A stretch of 64,000 bases of DNA, from assembly GCF_009870125.1 (NCBI RefSeq), contig NC_046681.1:10739001-10803000 (forward strand), in the 5' to 3' direction. The notes under the pieces were generated by a model that saw only the letters and a program-made list of their open reading frames with translations, was not told the DNA's origin and searched no databases. The position numbers were made by a program, and so were the translations under genes. Of the stretch, positions 38,020-46,903 are shown in pieces (position 1 is the first letter of the stretch; every line of letters starts with the position of its first letter). This DNA is from Drosophila pseudoobscura (taxonomy: Eukaryota > Arthropoda > Insecta > Diptera > Drosophilidae).

Positions 38020-38770
38020 TTGGAATATACTCCAAAACTTAAGGTTCTTCTTGTAGAATGGCTTCAAAGGGCTAGTACAAAGAAAGTATTACCTAAAACC
38101 AGAACCGGCACCTATTTCCGTGAAGAAGGGGCGACTATTCGGCGACAGGATGTGTGGTGGCGGCTGTTATCCTTGCTGCAGCCTTTGCTGTGGACCCTGT
38201 TGTGGACTCTGCTGTGAACCGTGCTGTGGACCGTGCTGTGGACCCTGTTGTGGACCCTGCTGTGGACCCTGCTGCAATCCGTGCTGCGGTCCGTGCTGCA
38301 GCCCCTGCTGCAGCCCCTGCTGTGGACCCTGCTGCAGTCCGTGCTGCAGCCCCTGCTGCTATCCCTGCTGCTCCCCCTGCTGCTATCCCTGCTCCTATCC
38401 CTGCTGCTATCCCTGTGGGGCCCTCGGCGGTGGCTGCTGTTCAGGCTGTTGATGATGTTCCACGGCCATTTCTTTAGAAAGAAATCCAGGTGCTGGATTC
38501 TGGTTCAGCCAAATTCAGCCAAAATCATAACAAGAAACTACATAAAATCCGTACAATTAAGCAAATAAAATTAGCTTTTACCTATTTCATGGACAATAGT
38601 GGCAAAAGGAAGGCTAATTTGGGTGCTGGGTGCTTAAAAAATCACTTAAGGATCCCTTACACTGTTGGGATTATAGGACTAACATCGCTGAGCTCTATTC
38701 AGTCCTCCAAAAGTGCAATTACATTGATACGCCATTGTGTATCGCCCCATTGTGTACAAAAATAACAATT
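38020..38770 (+). repeat. Tandem duplication unit 1 (CGP gene plus flanks)
   Basis: It aligns with about 41130-41860. Similarity begins at a shared TTTTGGAAT word inside the inferred 5' UTR intron. It runs through the acceptor, leader, CDS and TTCTTTAGAAAGAAATCCAGG tail, and fades after a shared AAATCACTTAAG word about 200 bases past the CDS. Offset between start codons is 3110 bases. Confidence 0.7.
38150..38452 (+). CDS. Mst(3)CGP-like cysteine-proline repeat protein, copy 1
   Basis: A 100-residue protein starting MCGGGCYPCC at ATG 38150, made almost wholly of PCC/GPCC/SPCC/YPCC repeats and ending GGGCCSGC. This composition and MC start are those of the Drosophila Mst(3)CGP family (Mst84D, Mst87F, Mst98C), cysteine-rich proteins of the sperm tail made late in spermatogenesis. 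A pyrimidine-AG acceptor at 38056 precedes it, then a five-codon upstream frame (ATG 38058). AATAAA follows at 38574-38579. The frame also stays open upstream back to the acceptor, without an ATG, so 38150 is the only supported start. It is a tandem duplicate of the gene at 41260, with a longer repeat array. No translational control element is evident upstream. Confidence 0.65.
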   Translation: MCGGGCYPCCSLCCGPCCGLCCEPCCGPCCGPCCGPCCGPCCNPCCGPCCSPCCSPCCGPCCSPCCSPCCYPCCSPCCYPCSYPCCYPCGALGGGCCSGC

Positions 38771-39690
38771 TGTGGTATACGAGGGTATCTGTAGTCCTTA
38801 TCTAAAGATTGTATATAGATATAAGAACGACCCGCTCAAAACAAAGACAGAAACTACGCAGCAATGTAAGCTCCCGTTCGTTGCTCCTTGCTCCGCATTT
38901 GCTGAGAGCGTGGCCTGAGAGAGTGAAAGAGCGAGAGACACTCGTGCCAGCAAAGTGTGGATGGATGTTTCTGAGATAGCAATAGCAGAAAAAGCATTTC
39001 GTGTGCTAAATTGCGTTCCGTTTGCCGAGACCGACCGGCGGGAAAGATAACAGCAATAAAATGCAATTCCCTGCTCTCGTGTTCTCGCAATCAGGCATTG
39101 TTGTTGCTGAGAAAGCAGACGAAAGACACGATCGGGAATGAAAAGACAGCAACAAAGCAACTGCGAGAGTGTATGTGTGTGTGTGTGCATTGCGGTCGGG
39201 AAGCAAAGCTCTCGCTTGCAGATGAAATGAAGATCAAGAGATAAGACAATTATACAGTGCAATGCGCTCGGAGACGCTTGGAGACGAAGTACAAGAAAAA
39301 TGCAAGAAAAGGAACAGCCTAATCTCTGACACCTACATTTCTATATGGGAGCGTTACGGTCCTAACAAGTTTGGATATTTATATAATAAATCGAATGCTG
39401 GAAGGCGATTTAACAATTTGGGCTTCCGCAAAGCCCTACATGCCCTCGAAGACGGTTTCCATCAACAGAGGCCTCTCAAGTGACCCCAACCAATGGAAAA
39501 AACCCTGCTGACGAGACTTTTGGCAAAGGCTATACATACGAGTACCCATACCTTAAAGTGCTTAAGAAATAAGGCAGCCGTCGTTAGGATACAAACCCCC
39601 ATCTCCTCCCCCCCCTACAAAAATATAATTTTTCACAAAAAATATACATCACAGTAGGCTGTGTTCTGTAACCTTTGGAATATTCAGGCA
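38771..39690. other. Gap between CGP copy 1 and the spliced transcript
   Basis: Mostly non-coding. One ATG-initiated frame at 39262-39483 (73 residues, mixed composition, start MRSETLGDEVQEKC) looks somewhat protein-like but has no splice, promoter or polyadenylation support and no recognised family. Confidence 0.35.
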
Positions 39691-39725
39691 TATATAGTTG
39701 TAAAACCAAACAATTTCTCATTAGT
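39691..39725 (+). promoter_or_regulatory. TATA box and initiator-like pair
   Basis: TATATA at 39691-39696 lies 29 bases upstream of the A (39720) in TCATTAG. The sequence after it resembles a fly 5' leader, and a chain of splice signals follows downstream, so this is the probable start of the spliced transcript described next. Confidence 0.4.
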
Positions 39726-40770
39726 TTTCCGGCTCTCGTTCAGGCAACAACTAAAAATTATTTTCGGGAAAAAAAAAATGTGAAAATTATTTGAGTAAAA
39801 AAATTTGTGTGTAAAAATGTTTACGCGAGTTCAAAAATTTTGTTTGTGAAAGTTTCACAAGTGTTAAAATTATTATTCGTAAATCCTAATTCCAATGATG
39901 GCTAAAAGGTAGTGACAAGTGAAATTTGTTTTGGCATATTAACATGGATCCATTCCGCAGTATCTCCACACAATTTAGCAAATACTCCATACTCCAAACT
40001 ATACAAACTATACAAACTACACAAACTACACAATTTACACTTTAAGCTACACAGTCCACACTCATCGAACCGCATTTCTATCTACCAGACTCTTATACAC
40101 AAACTACACTTCGATAAGCATATACATATGTATAAGCATACTTCTTATACGCTAATCTGCACACTTATACACTGATCTGCACACTTATCTACACTCTATG
40201 CCAATCTGCAGAGTTATTTGCACTACGCCAATCTGCAGAGTTATATGCACTCTACGCCAATCTGCAATCTTATTTCCATCCCACACCAATCTGCAAAACC
40301 AACCTAACCTACACTCTACGCACTGGAGGCAATTAAGCAAAGCAAATGAAAAATGGTCGATTTGAACCAAGTCAATACTCAAAGGATACGTGTTTAGCCA
40401 TATGTTTGGAATTAGGGTAAAAGTTTACAAGTTTCGCAACGCAATCGTCTATTTGGGGTGGTAAGTCCTTTAGAGATTTATTCTTGACAATCTTATGCTA
40501 ATTCTTCATTTGATTTTGCAGGATGCAGCAATAATGATTTCTACAGATACGGGTTATGTTTTAAAGAAAGCCATACACAGAATGGCTTTTGTAAGTATAC
40601 CTACATATCTCATATATTTATTAATATATAATTGCAATTTTGTTTGTCTTTTGCTTAGCTTTCACTTAATACAAATTAATACCGAAGGACCAGCTGGGAT
40701 TAGTCAACACAAGTTATTTTTCAAAGTTCCATGTTAAAAAAGATATAATAAAAAAGATGTCTGATTGTGA
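39720..40770 (+). ncRNA. Putative spliced transcript, probably non-coding or decayed
   Basis: Strong signals in order: donor GTAAGT at 40461, acceptor GATTTTGCAG ending 40521, exon 40522-40590 (69 bases), donor GTAAGTATA at 40591, acceptor TTTTGCTTAG ending 40658, last exon from 40659, and AATAAA at 40747-40752. Two frames of the 69-base exon are open but each meets a stop soon after the last junction, while the open frame of the last exon (stop at 40735-40737) cannot be entered from the exon before. So either the RNA is non-coding, the protein is very short, or the gene is broken. One frame carries WGGCSNN, faintly like a Kunitz core, but the cysteine pattern is incomplete. Its place between the CGP copies suggests testis expression. 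Confidence 0.4.
40140..40295. repeat. Tandem repeat of about 30 bases (CCAATCTGCA motif)
   Basis: GCCAATCTGCAGAGTTAT and close variants recur about every 30 bases from the upstream GATCTGCACACTTAT copies through about 40295. A related run of CAAACTAYACAAACT words lies just before it, at 39985-40030. Confidence 0.6.
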
Positions 40771-41025
40771 TTATTATTAACACTCAATTATTGTGTCATA
40801 ATTTTTAAGGGGGGCTTATAGGGGTTGAATCCAGTGTTGCTTTTCCCCTTGAAGAACTGCCGCTGACATTTTCATTTCATTTGACAGTTTTTTCATGGCC
40901 AAGCATGACCAAGATAAATTTTATCTTATTTTATGTTTGGATACGGCTCTCCCTTTTTAAAAAACTGGAAAATCTTAGTAGCCCTATTCTTTGGTAGATC
41001 AGGCATATTCGAAATGAGATTTTCG

Positions 41026-41031
41026 TCAGTC
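41026..41031 (+). promoter_or_regulatory. Initiator of CGP copy 2
   Basis: TCAGTC matches the Drosophila initiator exactly, with the start A at 41028. There is no TATA box, as is usual for testis-specific fly promoters. It gains weight from the control element exactly 27 bases downstream. Confidence 0.5.
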
Positions 41032-41054
41032 TGTTTCCATTCCTGTTCCCGTCA

Positions 41055-41066
41055 ACATCTATATTT
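41055..41066 (+). promoter_or_regulatory. Candidate translational control element (TCE)
   Basis: ACATCTATATTT matches 10 of 12 positions of the Mst(3)CGP translational control element (ACATCAAAATTT), which delays translation in spermatocytes. Counting from the initiator A at 41028 it spans +28 to +39, the fixed position known for this family. It lies in an inferred 60-base first exon (41028-41087) that ends in a GTAAGT donor. Confidence 0.5.
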
Positions 41067-41087
41067 TTTGTTAAATTTTCGTTCTAT

Positions 41088-41166
41088 GTAAGTGTATAAA
41101 AAATAGCAACAATTTGACTAATTCAATTTTGGAATCCACGCAAAAAACTTTAGGTTCCTATCGTAG
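41088..41166 (+). other. 5' UTR intron of CGP copy 2
   Basis: GTAAGT donor at 41088, GACTAAT branch sequence near 41116-41122 and a TATCGTAG acceptor ending at 41166; 79 bases long. The acceptor is matched in copy 1, at 38056. Confidence 0.5.
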
Positions 41167-41860
41167 TATGCCCTGCCAGGTATAATCAAAAGAAAGAGTT
41201 ACCCAAAACCAGAGCCGGCACCTATTTCCGTGAAGAAGTGGCGAATATTCGGCGACAGGATGTGTGGTGGCGGCTGTTATCCTTGCTGCAGCCCCTGCTG
41301 TGGTCCCTGCTGCAGTCCATGCTGCAGCCCCTGCTGTGGTCCCTGCTGCAGTCCATGCTGTAGCCCCTGCTGCAGCCCCTGCTGCTCCCCCTGCTGTTCA
41401 CCATGCTGCTCCCCCTGCTGCTTTCCATGCTGTTATCCCTGTGGAGGCTGTGGTCCGGGCTGTTGCTGATGTTCCACGGCCACTTCTTTAGAAAGAAATC
41501 CAGGTGCTGGGTTCTGGTTCAGCCAAATTGATGGATGGAAACAGCTATGCAATAGAATCAAAACAAGAAATATGTAAAACCATAAAAAAAAACGTCAATT
41601 TAGTCTTAGTCTTAGGATACAAACATAACAAGTGAAAAAAATCAACAAAAAAAAGAATAAATGCAATACGTAAAATGTCTAAAATTGTGGGTTTTAAAAA
41701 ATATGGATTTTTAGCTATTTCTTGGATAATAGAGCCAAAAGAAGGGCTAATTTTGGGACTGAGGGCTTAAGAAATCACTTAAGCATCTCTTACACTGGAC
41801 TTTCATCGCTGAACACGAATCAGCCCTCCAGAAGTGCCATGGTGTACCGCCCTAAGACGG
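41130..41860 (+). repeat. Tandem duplication unit 2 (CGP gene plus flanks)
   Basis: Partner of about 38020-38770. The two agree closely from the intron 3' part through the leader (for example GGCACCTATTTCCGTGAAGA) and past the stop codon. Upstream of the TTTTGGAAT word similarity is lost, so promoter and first exon are not shared. Confidence 0.7.
41260..41469 (+). CDS. Mst(3)CGP-like cysteine-proline repeat protein, copy 2
   Basis: A 69-residue protein starting MCGGGCYPCC at ATG 41260 and ending GGCGPGCC, with a run of SPCC/GPCC repeats between. It matches the Mst(3)CGP sperm-tail family in composition, size and start. The 5' leader has an initiator, a control-element match at +28, one 79-base intron and a five-codon upstream frame (ATG 41168, stop TAA), which sits 92 bases before the main start, exactly as in copy 1. 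AATAAA at 41656-41661. With its full promoter it looks like the parental copy of the pair. Other frames through the repeat are long only because the repeat is stop-free. Confidence 0.72.
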   Translation: MCGGGCYPCCSPCCGPCCSPCCSPCCGPCCSPCCSPCCSPCCSPCCSPCCSPCCFPCCYPCGGCGPGCC

Positions 41861-41996
41861 CAAGTAGAGCGCAAGCGCCCATGAAAATGTTGTGCTACAT
41901 GAAAATTTTGGATTGATTAAGGCATTTTAGATTTAATTAATTTTTTTTGACAGTTCACGCGTTTTTTTTATTATTTTATTTGATTGGTTTTTGTTC

Positions 41997-42324
41997 CTAA
42001 TCGAGTCGCAAGTCGATGAGTCGGCAATGACCAGATAGTTCAATAGTACCAGGCTCAATAGTAGTGCTCGAGGCAAGGCTGTTTATTGTTGCATTATTTT
42101 GTTGTTGTAGCGTCTTCTGAGATGCATTGATTAAATGGCTGACGTAATCATTGTTATCGATGTTCGGAGGAGGAGTGTTGTACAAGGTACATTATTCTCT
42201 ACACATGATTGTAAAAGGGTTTTTCTTAAAAACTCGATTGATAGGTACTTTTAGAGACCAGATTCGTGATCAGCGATGGAAGTCCTATATGAATCAGTGT
42301 TATTGGTACGTTCTGTTCGTTCAT
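41997..42324 (-). CDS. Possible small gene on minus, exon structure unsolved
   Basis: Two protein-like stretches lie in series on minus. The first runs from ATG 42324 to a stop at 42226: 32 residues, starting MNEQNVPITLIH. The second is open from about 42177 to the stop at 41997 (rich in Asn, Gln, Ser and Thr, ending CRLIDLRLD), and an AATAAA in A-rich sequence follows near 41970 on minus. Mixed composition and the nearby polyadenylation signal favour a real or recently lost gene. However, I found no donor/acceptor pair that joins both frames, so this may be a pseudogene or two unrelated frames. No family recognised. Confidence 0.25.
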
Positions 42325-42349
42325 AGTGCTCCTTTATTCTTATAAAATC

Positions 42350-42620
42350 TTCATTGCGAAGTCATTCTACATCTTCAGTCATATGCATCTACATCTACAT
42401 CTAGAGTCATTCTATAGCTACATCTACATCTACAGTTGTCTTCATTTGACCCCACCGTCATTCTACATCTACATGGTACCTCCTTTCTCTGCCTGTGTTG
42501 CTCTTTTAATGGAATTCTTGGATATAATTCTTATATATATTCTTATATATCTTAATTTATTCCCATGGAAGTTGAACGATAATGTCATCTATATATACGT
42601 ACAGTCATTCTACACCTACT
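42350..42620. repeat. CATTCTACATCTACATCTACA-type satellite-like repeat
   Basis: GTCATTCTACATCTACAT and short CATCTA words recur irregularly from about 42359 to 42475, with a further CATTCTACACCTAC word near 42606. Confidence 0.5.
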
Positions 42621-45600
42621 TGCATTCTTCCTCCATGTATTTCCACCCTCTTACTTTCCTTCTTCTCTGCTTATCCATCTATAAGGATAGCTCATGGTAT
42701 CCCAACGTTTGCCCTTCTTTAATCTCGTACACATAGTACTTTTTTTTTAAGCGAAGCAGGAAGGAATTCTTTTCCTATTTGCCAGCTAAGAGAGTAAGCT
42801 GTTTGCATTCCCAATTGATTTATAAGCCCCCCTTTCCTTCCCCTACACAGATAGAGAGAGAGAGAGAGGGAGAGGGAGGAAATAATGCATACAAATTTGT
42901 CTATATACGAGAGTATTCCCGTACTCTTCTGCTCTCGTATTCTTCATCAATTTTATGCACAAAATGCTGCTCTGCTCACCAAAGATACGCGAGTTGCCTT
43001 TTCAATTTCCCTGCGTATGCTTAGTCAGCGCAGTGCTTTCCCCGCTAACCCATGCACAAGCAAGACCATTTCCCCCCCATTTCCCTCCCATTTTCCTCCA
43101 TTTCCTTTGAACCTCAGACTTGAACTACCACTCGGACTCTGGACTAGGGAGATTTTTGTTTGCATTTTGTTGGCCCAAGAGACTAATGGTGCATGGACCC
43201 GTTCCCCCTTAGTCCAGTGTCTGTCCTGTCTGCATTTTTTTCCAATTCAACAGTTAATAAATCCCCAACATGCATACGATTCGTGCTCGTAGTATCTGTG
43301 GCAGAGTGCAGGCAAATGGCCAATTGAAGGGGCGCCCCCGGCCCCGTTCCGGCCACTATATCTACATGCAATTTAACCCTTGGCTTATTGACGAAAAATT
43401 GCATTGAAGGATGGTTTTTTACAGAGTTTATGGCACAAATATTGCGAAAATATTCGATGGAAAAGAAACTAAAGAGAGATTTGTGTTTATAGTTTAAAAC
43501 CTTGACTAAATCCTCTGCCAAGGAGTCAGAAATACCATCCAAAATGAACCCAATTTTATATACAATTGCTATTGTTCTCTTTGGTGTGCCATGGGTTAAA
43601 GCCATCCTGGCATTTCCTGGGTAACCAGCTCAATTGACCAAAAAGAAGTTTGCCAAAGACTTGAATGGTTTTCCAACTGCATTTCGGGCTTGCACTTTTA
43701 TGCATAATCAGCAATTTATGTCAACGGCAGAGGAAAAGCCAACGGGCAGCAAACTGAGGCCACTGGGGGCATTGCGCATACGCCACGTTAGCCAACGCCA
43801 GCGCCAACGCCATTCGAATTGCAATCTAATTACCAACAAATGCTAGATGTGAGATAGATGCAGATGCAGTTGGCATTTGCATGGAATTGTGCTGTGTACC
43901 ATTCGGGCCTTCGGCTTCAGGATGTGTGTGACAAGGACATGATGCTCGTTTTCTGGAGGGCTTTCGTGTAGTTTCTTTTTGGGAATGATGTGTGAATCCC
44001 ATTGTGCGTGGACTCCACTCCCCTCCACAAGATGGCAATTAGGGAGAGTCAACGCGTTGCAACGCCAAGAGCCATGGATGGCAGAATCTACTCTTCAAAG
44101 CGATGTTGAGACAGTTTTCCCGTATGCATTTACTGCCTATTCCTGCTCAAATAATCAGAATATTGCGTATCTTATATTTCGAAAGCCAATATCCTGTGTC
44201 TGGCCAACAGCCCCCTGGAATTGCCATAAGCCCTAGCCAAAGACAATTAAGACAAACAAAGGGCATTTGGCTCCAGAGCCAAAGCTGAGACTGAAGATGG
44301 AACTATTTTGCATATTTGCCAGATAGCCAGACAGCCATCCCGAGATGCATATTATAGATATGCCAGGCATGGTTCTACTTCTGTCAATTAGGGTCTCAAT
44401 TCAGGTCTAATTTGGCCAACACCTCTGCAGGCCATCACCAGGATCCTAGTATGCGTAAACCTGATACTTTCTTTGAAATTACTTATCAAAAGGCCATCCA
44501 AGGCGCAATTAATCTTAATTATTATCGTAGAATTTCGTATGCAGGTCGTCGGGCAAAAGTTCTCCCACTGTTTTTGGGTATGGGGATGTGTTTAAGCCTC
44601 TGCTTTTGATGGGTTCTCTTCGGCACTGTTTAGAATGTCCTTTGCTGTCCTGTTTTGTCCGAGGATTGTCAGCAAATCAGGTGCAAGACGTGATGTGCTT
44701 TCGATAAAGTGCACAGCAAAATATAAAGAATACACAAATGTTAGGCAGAGAATGAATGAAGGCGAAACCGAATCAGGGAATACTCTGGCGGAGGGATTTT
44801 TGCAATATTTTCTCTACTATTAATCTCCATGAATATCAGACAAATGTCACAACTTTATGGGGATGTATTCTACAATTTACATTGGCTTCTGTTTTATGTT
44901 GAGGGAAGGAAAACATATATTTTATTGGTATATGATTTTTTTCAGTCTTCAGGCTTATTTTTTTTAATTTTAAATTAATTATATTTCTTAGAAATTAAAT
45001 ATGATTATTGGGAATGTAAATATTTTATTTTCCCACCTGTCAAATAAATAAATTTAGGGATCAGGGTCGCCGACAGCGACGTACAAACCCCCAGCAGGAA
45101 CCATCATACCCTCCATGAGAGTTTAACGAGAGAATAAGAAAAAGTAAGGTAGAAAAAAAAAACTTTTAATGCGCTTAGGCGACGAACGATACACGAAGGG
45201 TGGAAGGTGGACGGTGGAAGGTGATGGGAGGCACTGTGAAACGGTAAACGGATGGATGGTGAACGGTAAGCGGTAAACAAAATCAAAACCAAAACCAAAG
45301 CAAAACCCATAGAGAAATAGCGAAGGAACGAAACGGTCCAGCACTTAAAATCTACTACCGACCGACCGACCACCCCACCCCTCTCTCCTGCAACCCAAAA
45401 TATCCGTTCCCTGCTTTGGCCCTCCCTTCTCCCCCTATAAAAGGACGAACCGGTGCGTGAGCAATTTTTCTAAACGAGAAATAACATGGAAAGAACTCAA
45501 GGAGAAGCACGTCTGGGACGAATCGGGGCTGCTTCAGCGACGAGTAGGGGTATAATGATGATGATGACGATAACGATGATAGCGATGGTTGCTTAAGTCA

Positions 45601-46080
45601 TGTTCAAGGTGTTTTCTGGAAAGGTTTCGACCCCAAACGCAAGTTGTTAAATATTGAGCAACATTCCTTGAGACCTTTTTTGGTTCATTTGAAAGTTAAC
45701 TAATTGAAGCGTTTAATGAAGCGCATCCCACTTCTGTGGAAGGTATTCGGCATCTAGTGGCTTTACAGGGGCTTTGATTTGATTATTTATGACTCTCAGG
45801 TGGTGTTTTTTGGTGTTTTTACTGGAAAAACTTAAACAAAAGGGCGCGCTCCATCAACTCCAGTAGTCTGTTGCTTGTACAATGTTTTAGAAGATCTATA
45901 AAGTTCTGTGCTGGTCTGTAAACGAATCGCTGAGGTAGGAAGATAGGTCCGCAGGAGGTCCAAGTACAAAAAAGTAGTCGAAGTACTGTAAGCGAAGAAT
46001 AAGTACGGCAGGGTCTTCATTGATATGTAATTAATCATATAGGAAGGTACATACATATGTACATATGTCCTAGCTTAAAA
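42621..46080. other. Non-coding stretch with a candidate TATA-driven short frame
   Basis: No supported gene. Near the right end, TATAAAAGG at 45436-45444 is followed by an ATG at 45486 opening a 36-residue frame to 45596. That frame ends in a low-complexity Met/Thr/Ile run from an ATGATG repeat, so it is unlikely to be a real protein. Simple repeats and T-rich tracts fill the rest. Confidence 0.4.
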
Positions 46081-46095
46081 GCTAAGGCCGCCCGA

Positions 46096-46149
46096 GAGCC
46101 GTGTGGATCTTGAGAGCCTTGTGGATCTTGACAGCCGCGTGGATCTTAA
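46096..46149. repeat. Three 18-base tandem units
   Basis: Units GAGCCGTGTGGATCTTGA, GAGCCTTGTGGATCTTGA and CAGCCGCGTGGATCTTAA lie end to end. As an 18-mer it keeps one plus frame open (S-x-V-D-L-x repeated), which runs without an ATG from about 46076 to a stop at 46198-46200. Confidence 0.75.
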
Positions 46150-46903
46150 GAGCGAAAGCGCTGCCAGTGCGCTCTCAGAGACTGGATACAGCGCTTTGTA
46201 ACAGGCTGTTATTGGAGACAGCCTTAACAGACTGTTAACCTGGGCAGCTAACAGCGCTGTTGGTCTGTTACAGCTGTTCCCCTGAAGACAGCTGTTACAG
46301 CGACACCAAGTCCTGTATTAACCTGTAATAAAATATATATATGTATATGGGGATATTATCACACTTTATAAATTGATTTATTTATTTACGATTCTGGATT
46401 AATACAAAACTTGATGGATTGTCCACTTTCGTTGGTTTCCGCTTCTGGTTGAGTCTCACTATTTCGAAAAATGATGCCGTATTTATACAGAAATTTAATT
46501 TGCAAGTCGATTGAAATAATTTTCCACTATTGGCTTCATATAAACAGAGTACTATATACCACAAAAAATTGTCTTACAGCCCGATCTTGGTCTAGTAGCC
46601 CGGTTTTCCATATTGGTGTCGATTTGGGCTGTCCAAAAACTCGAAACTCTCATTCGTTTGACTAAGTTCCGAGGGTAAACAACCTAAATGTCGAAATTTT
46701 AAGTATTTTTTTTAGTCTATATTGTTTTAATTTTTTTTTTGTGATAATTATGGCAGTCAAAAAGACATTTTACGTTTTAACGAAGATTTGCACATGTTTT
46801 AATGTGCGAAAAAATGGTAAGCTATCAGATCAGATCCATTATCAGAGAAAACCATTAAAACAGATATATATCGCTTGTAGCATTTAGTTGTTGGAGTCGG
46901 GCA

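Noticed and set aside
38154-38568. Long Ala/Val/Asp and Leu/Trp frames through the CGP repeat
   Set aside because: The repeat unit has no stops in any plus frame, so these are by-products; only the Cys/Pro frame has family support.
40384-40600. A Kunitz-type inhibitor domain (WGGCSNN) in the spliced transcript
   Set aside because: Only one to two of the expected cysteines are in place and the upstream frame has a stop; too weak to call.
45486-45596. A 36-residue frame behind a TATAAAAGG box
   Set aside because: Its second half is encoded by an ATGATG simple repeat and no other gene signal follows.
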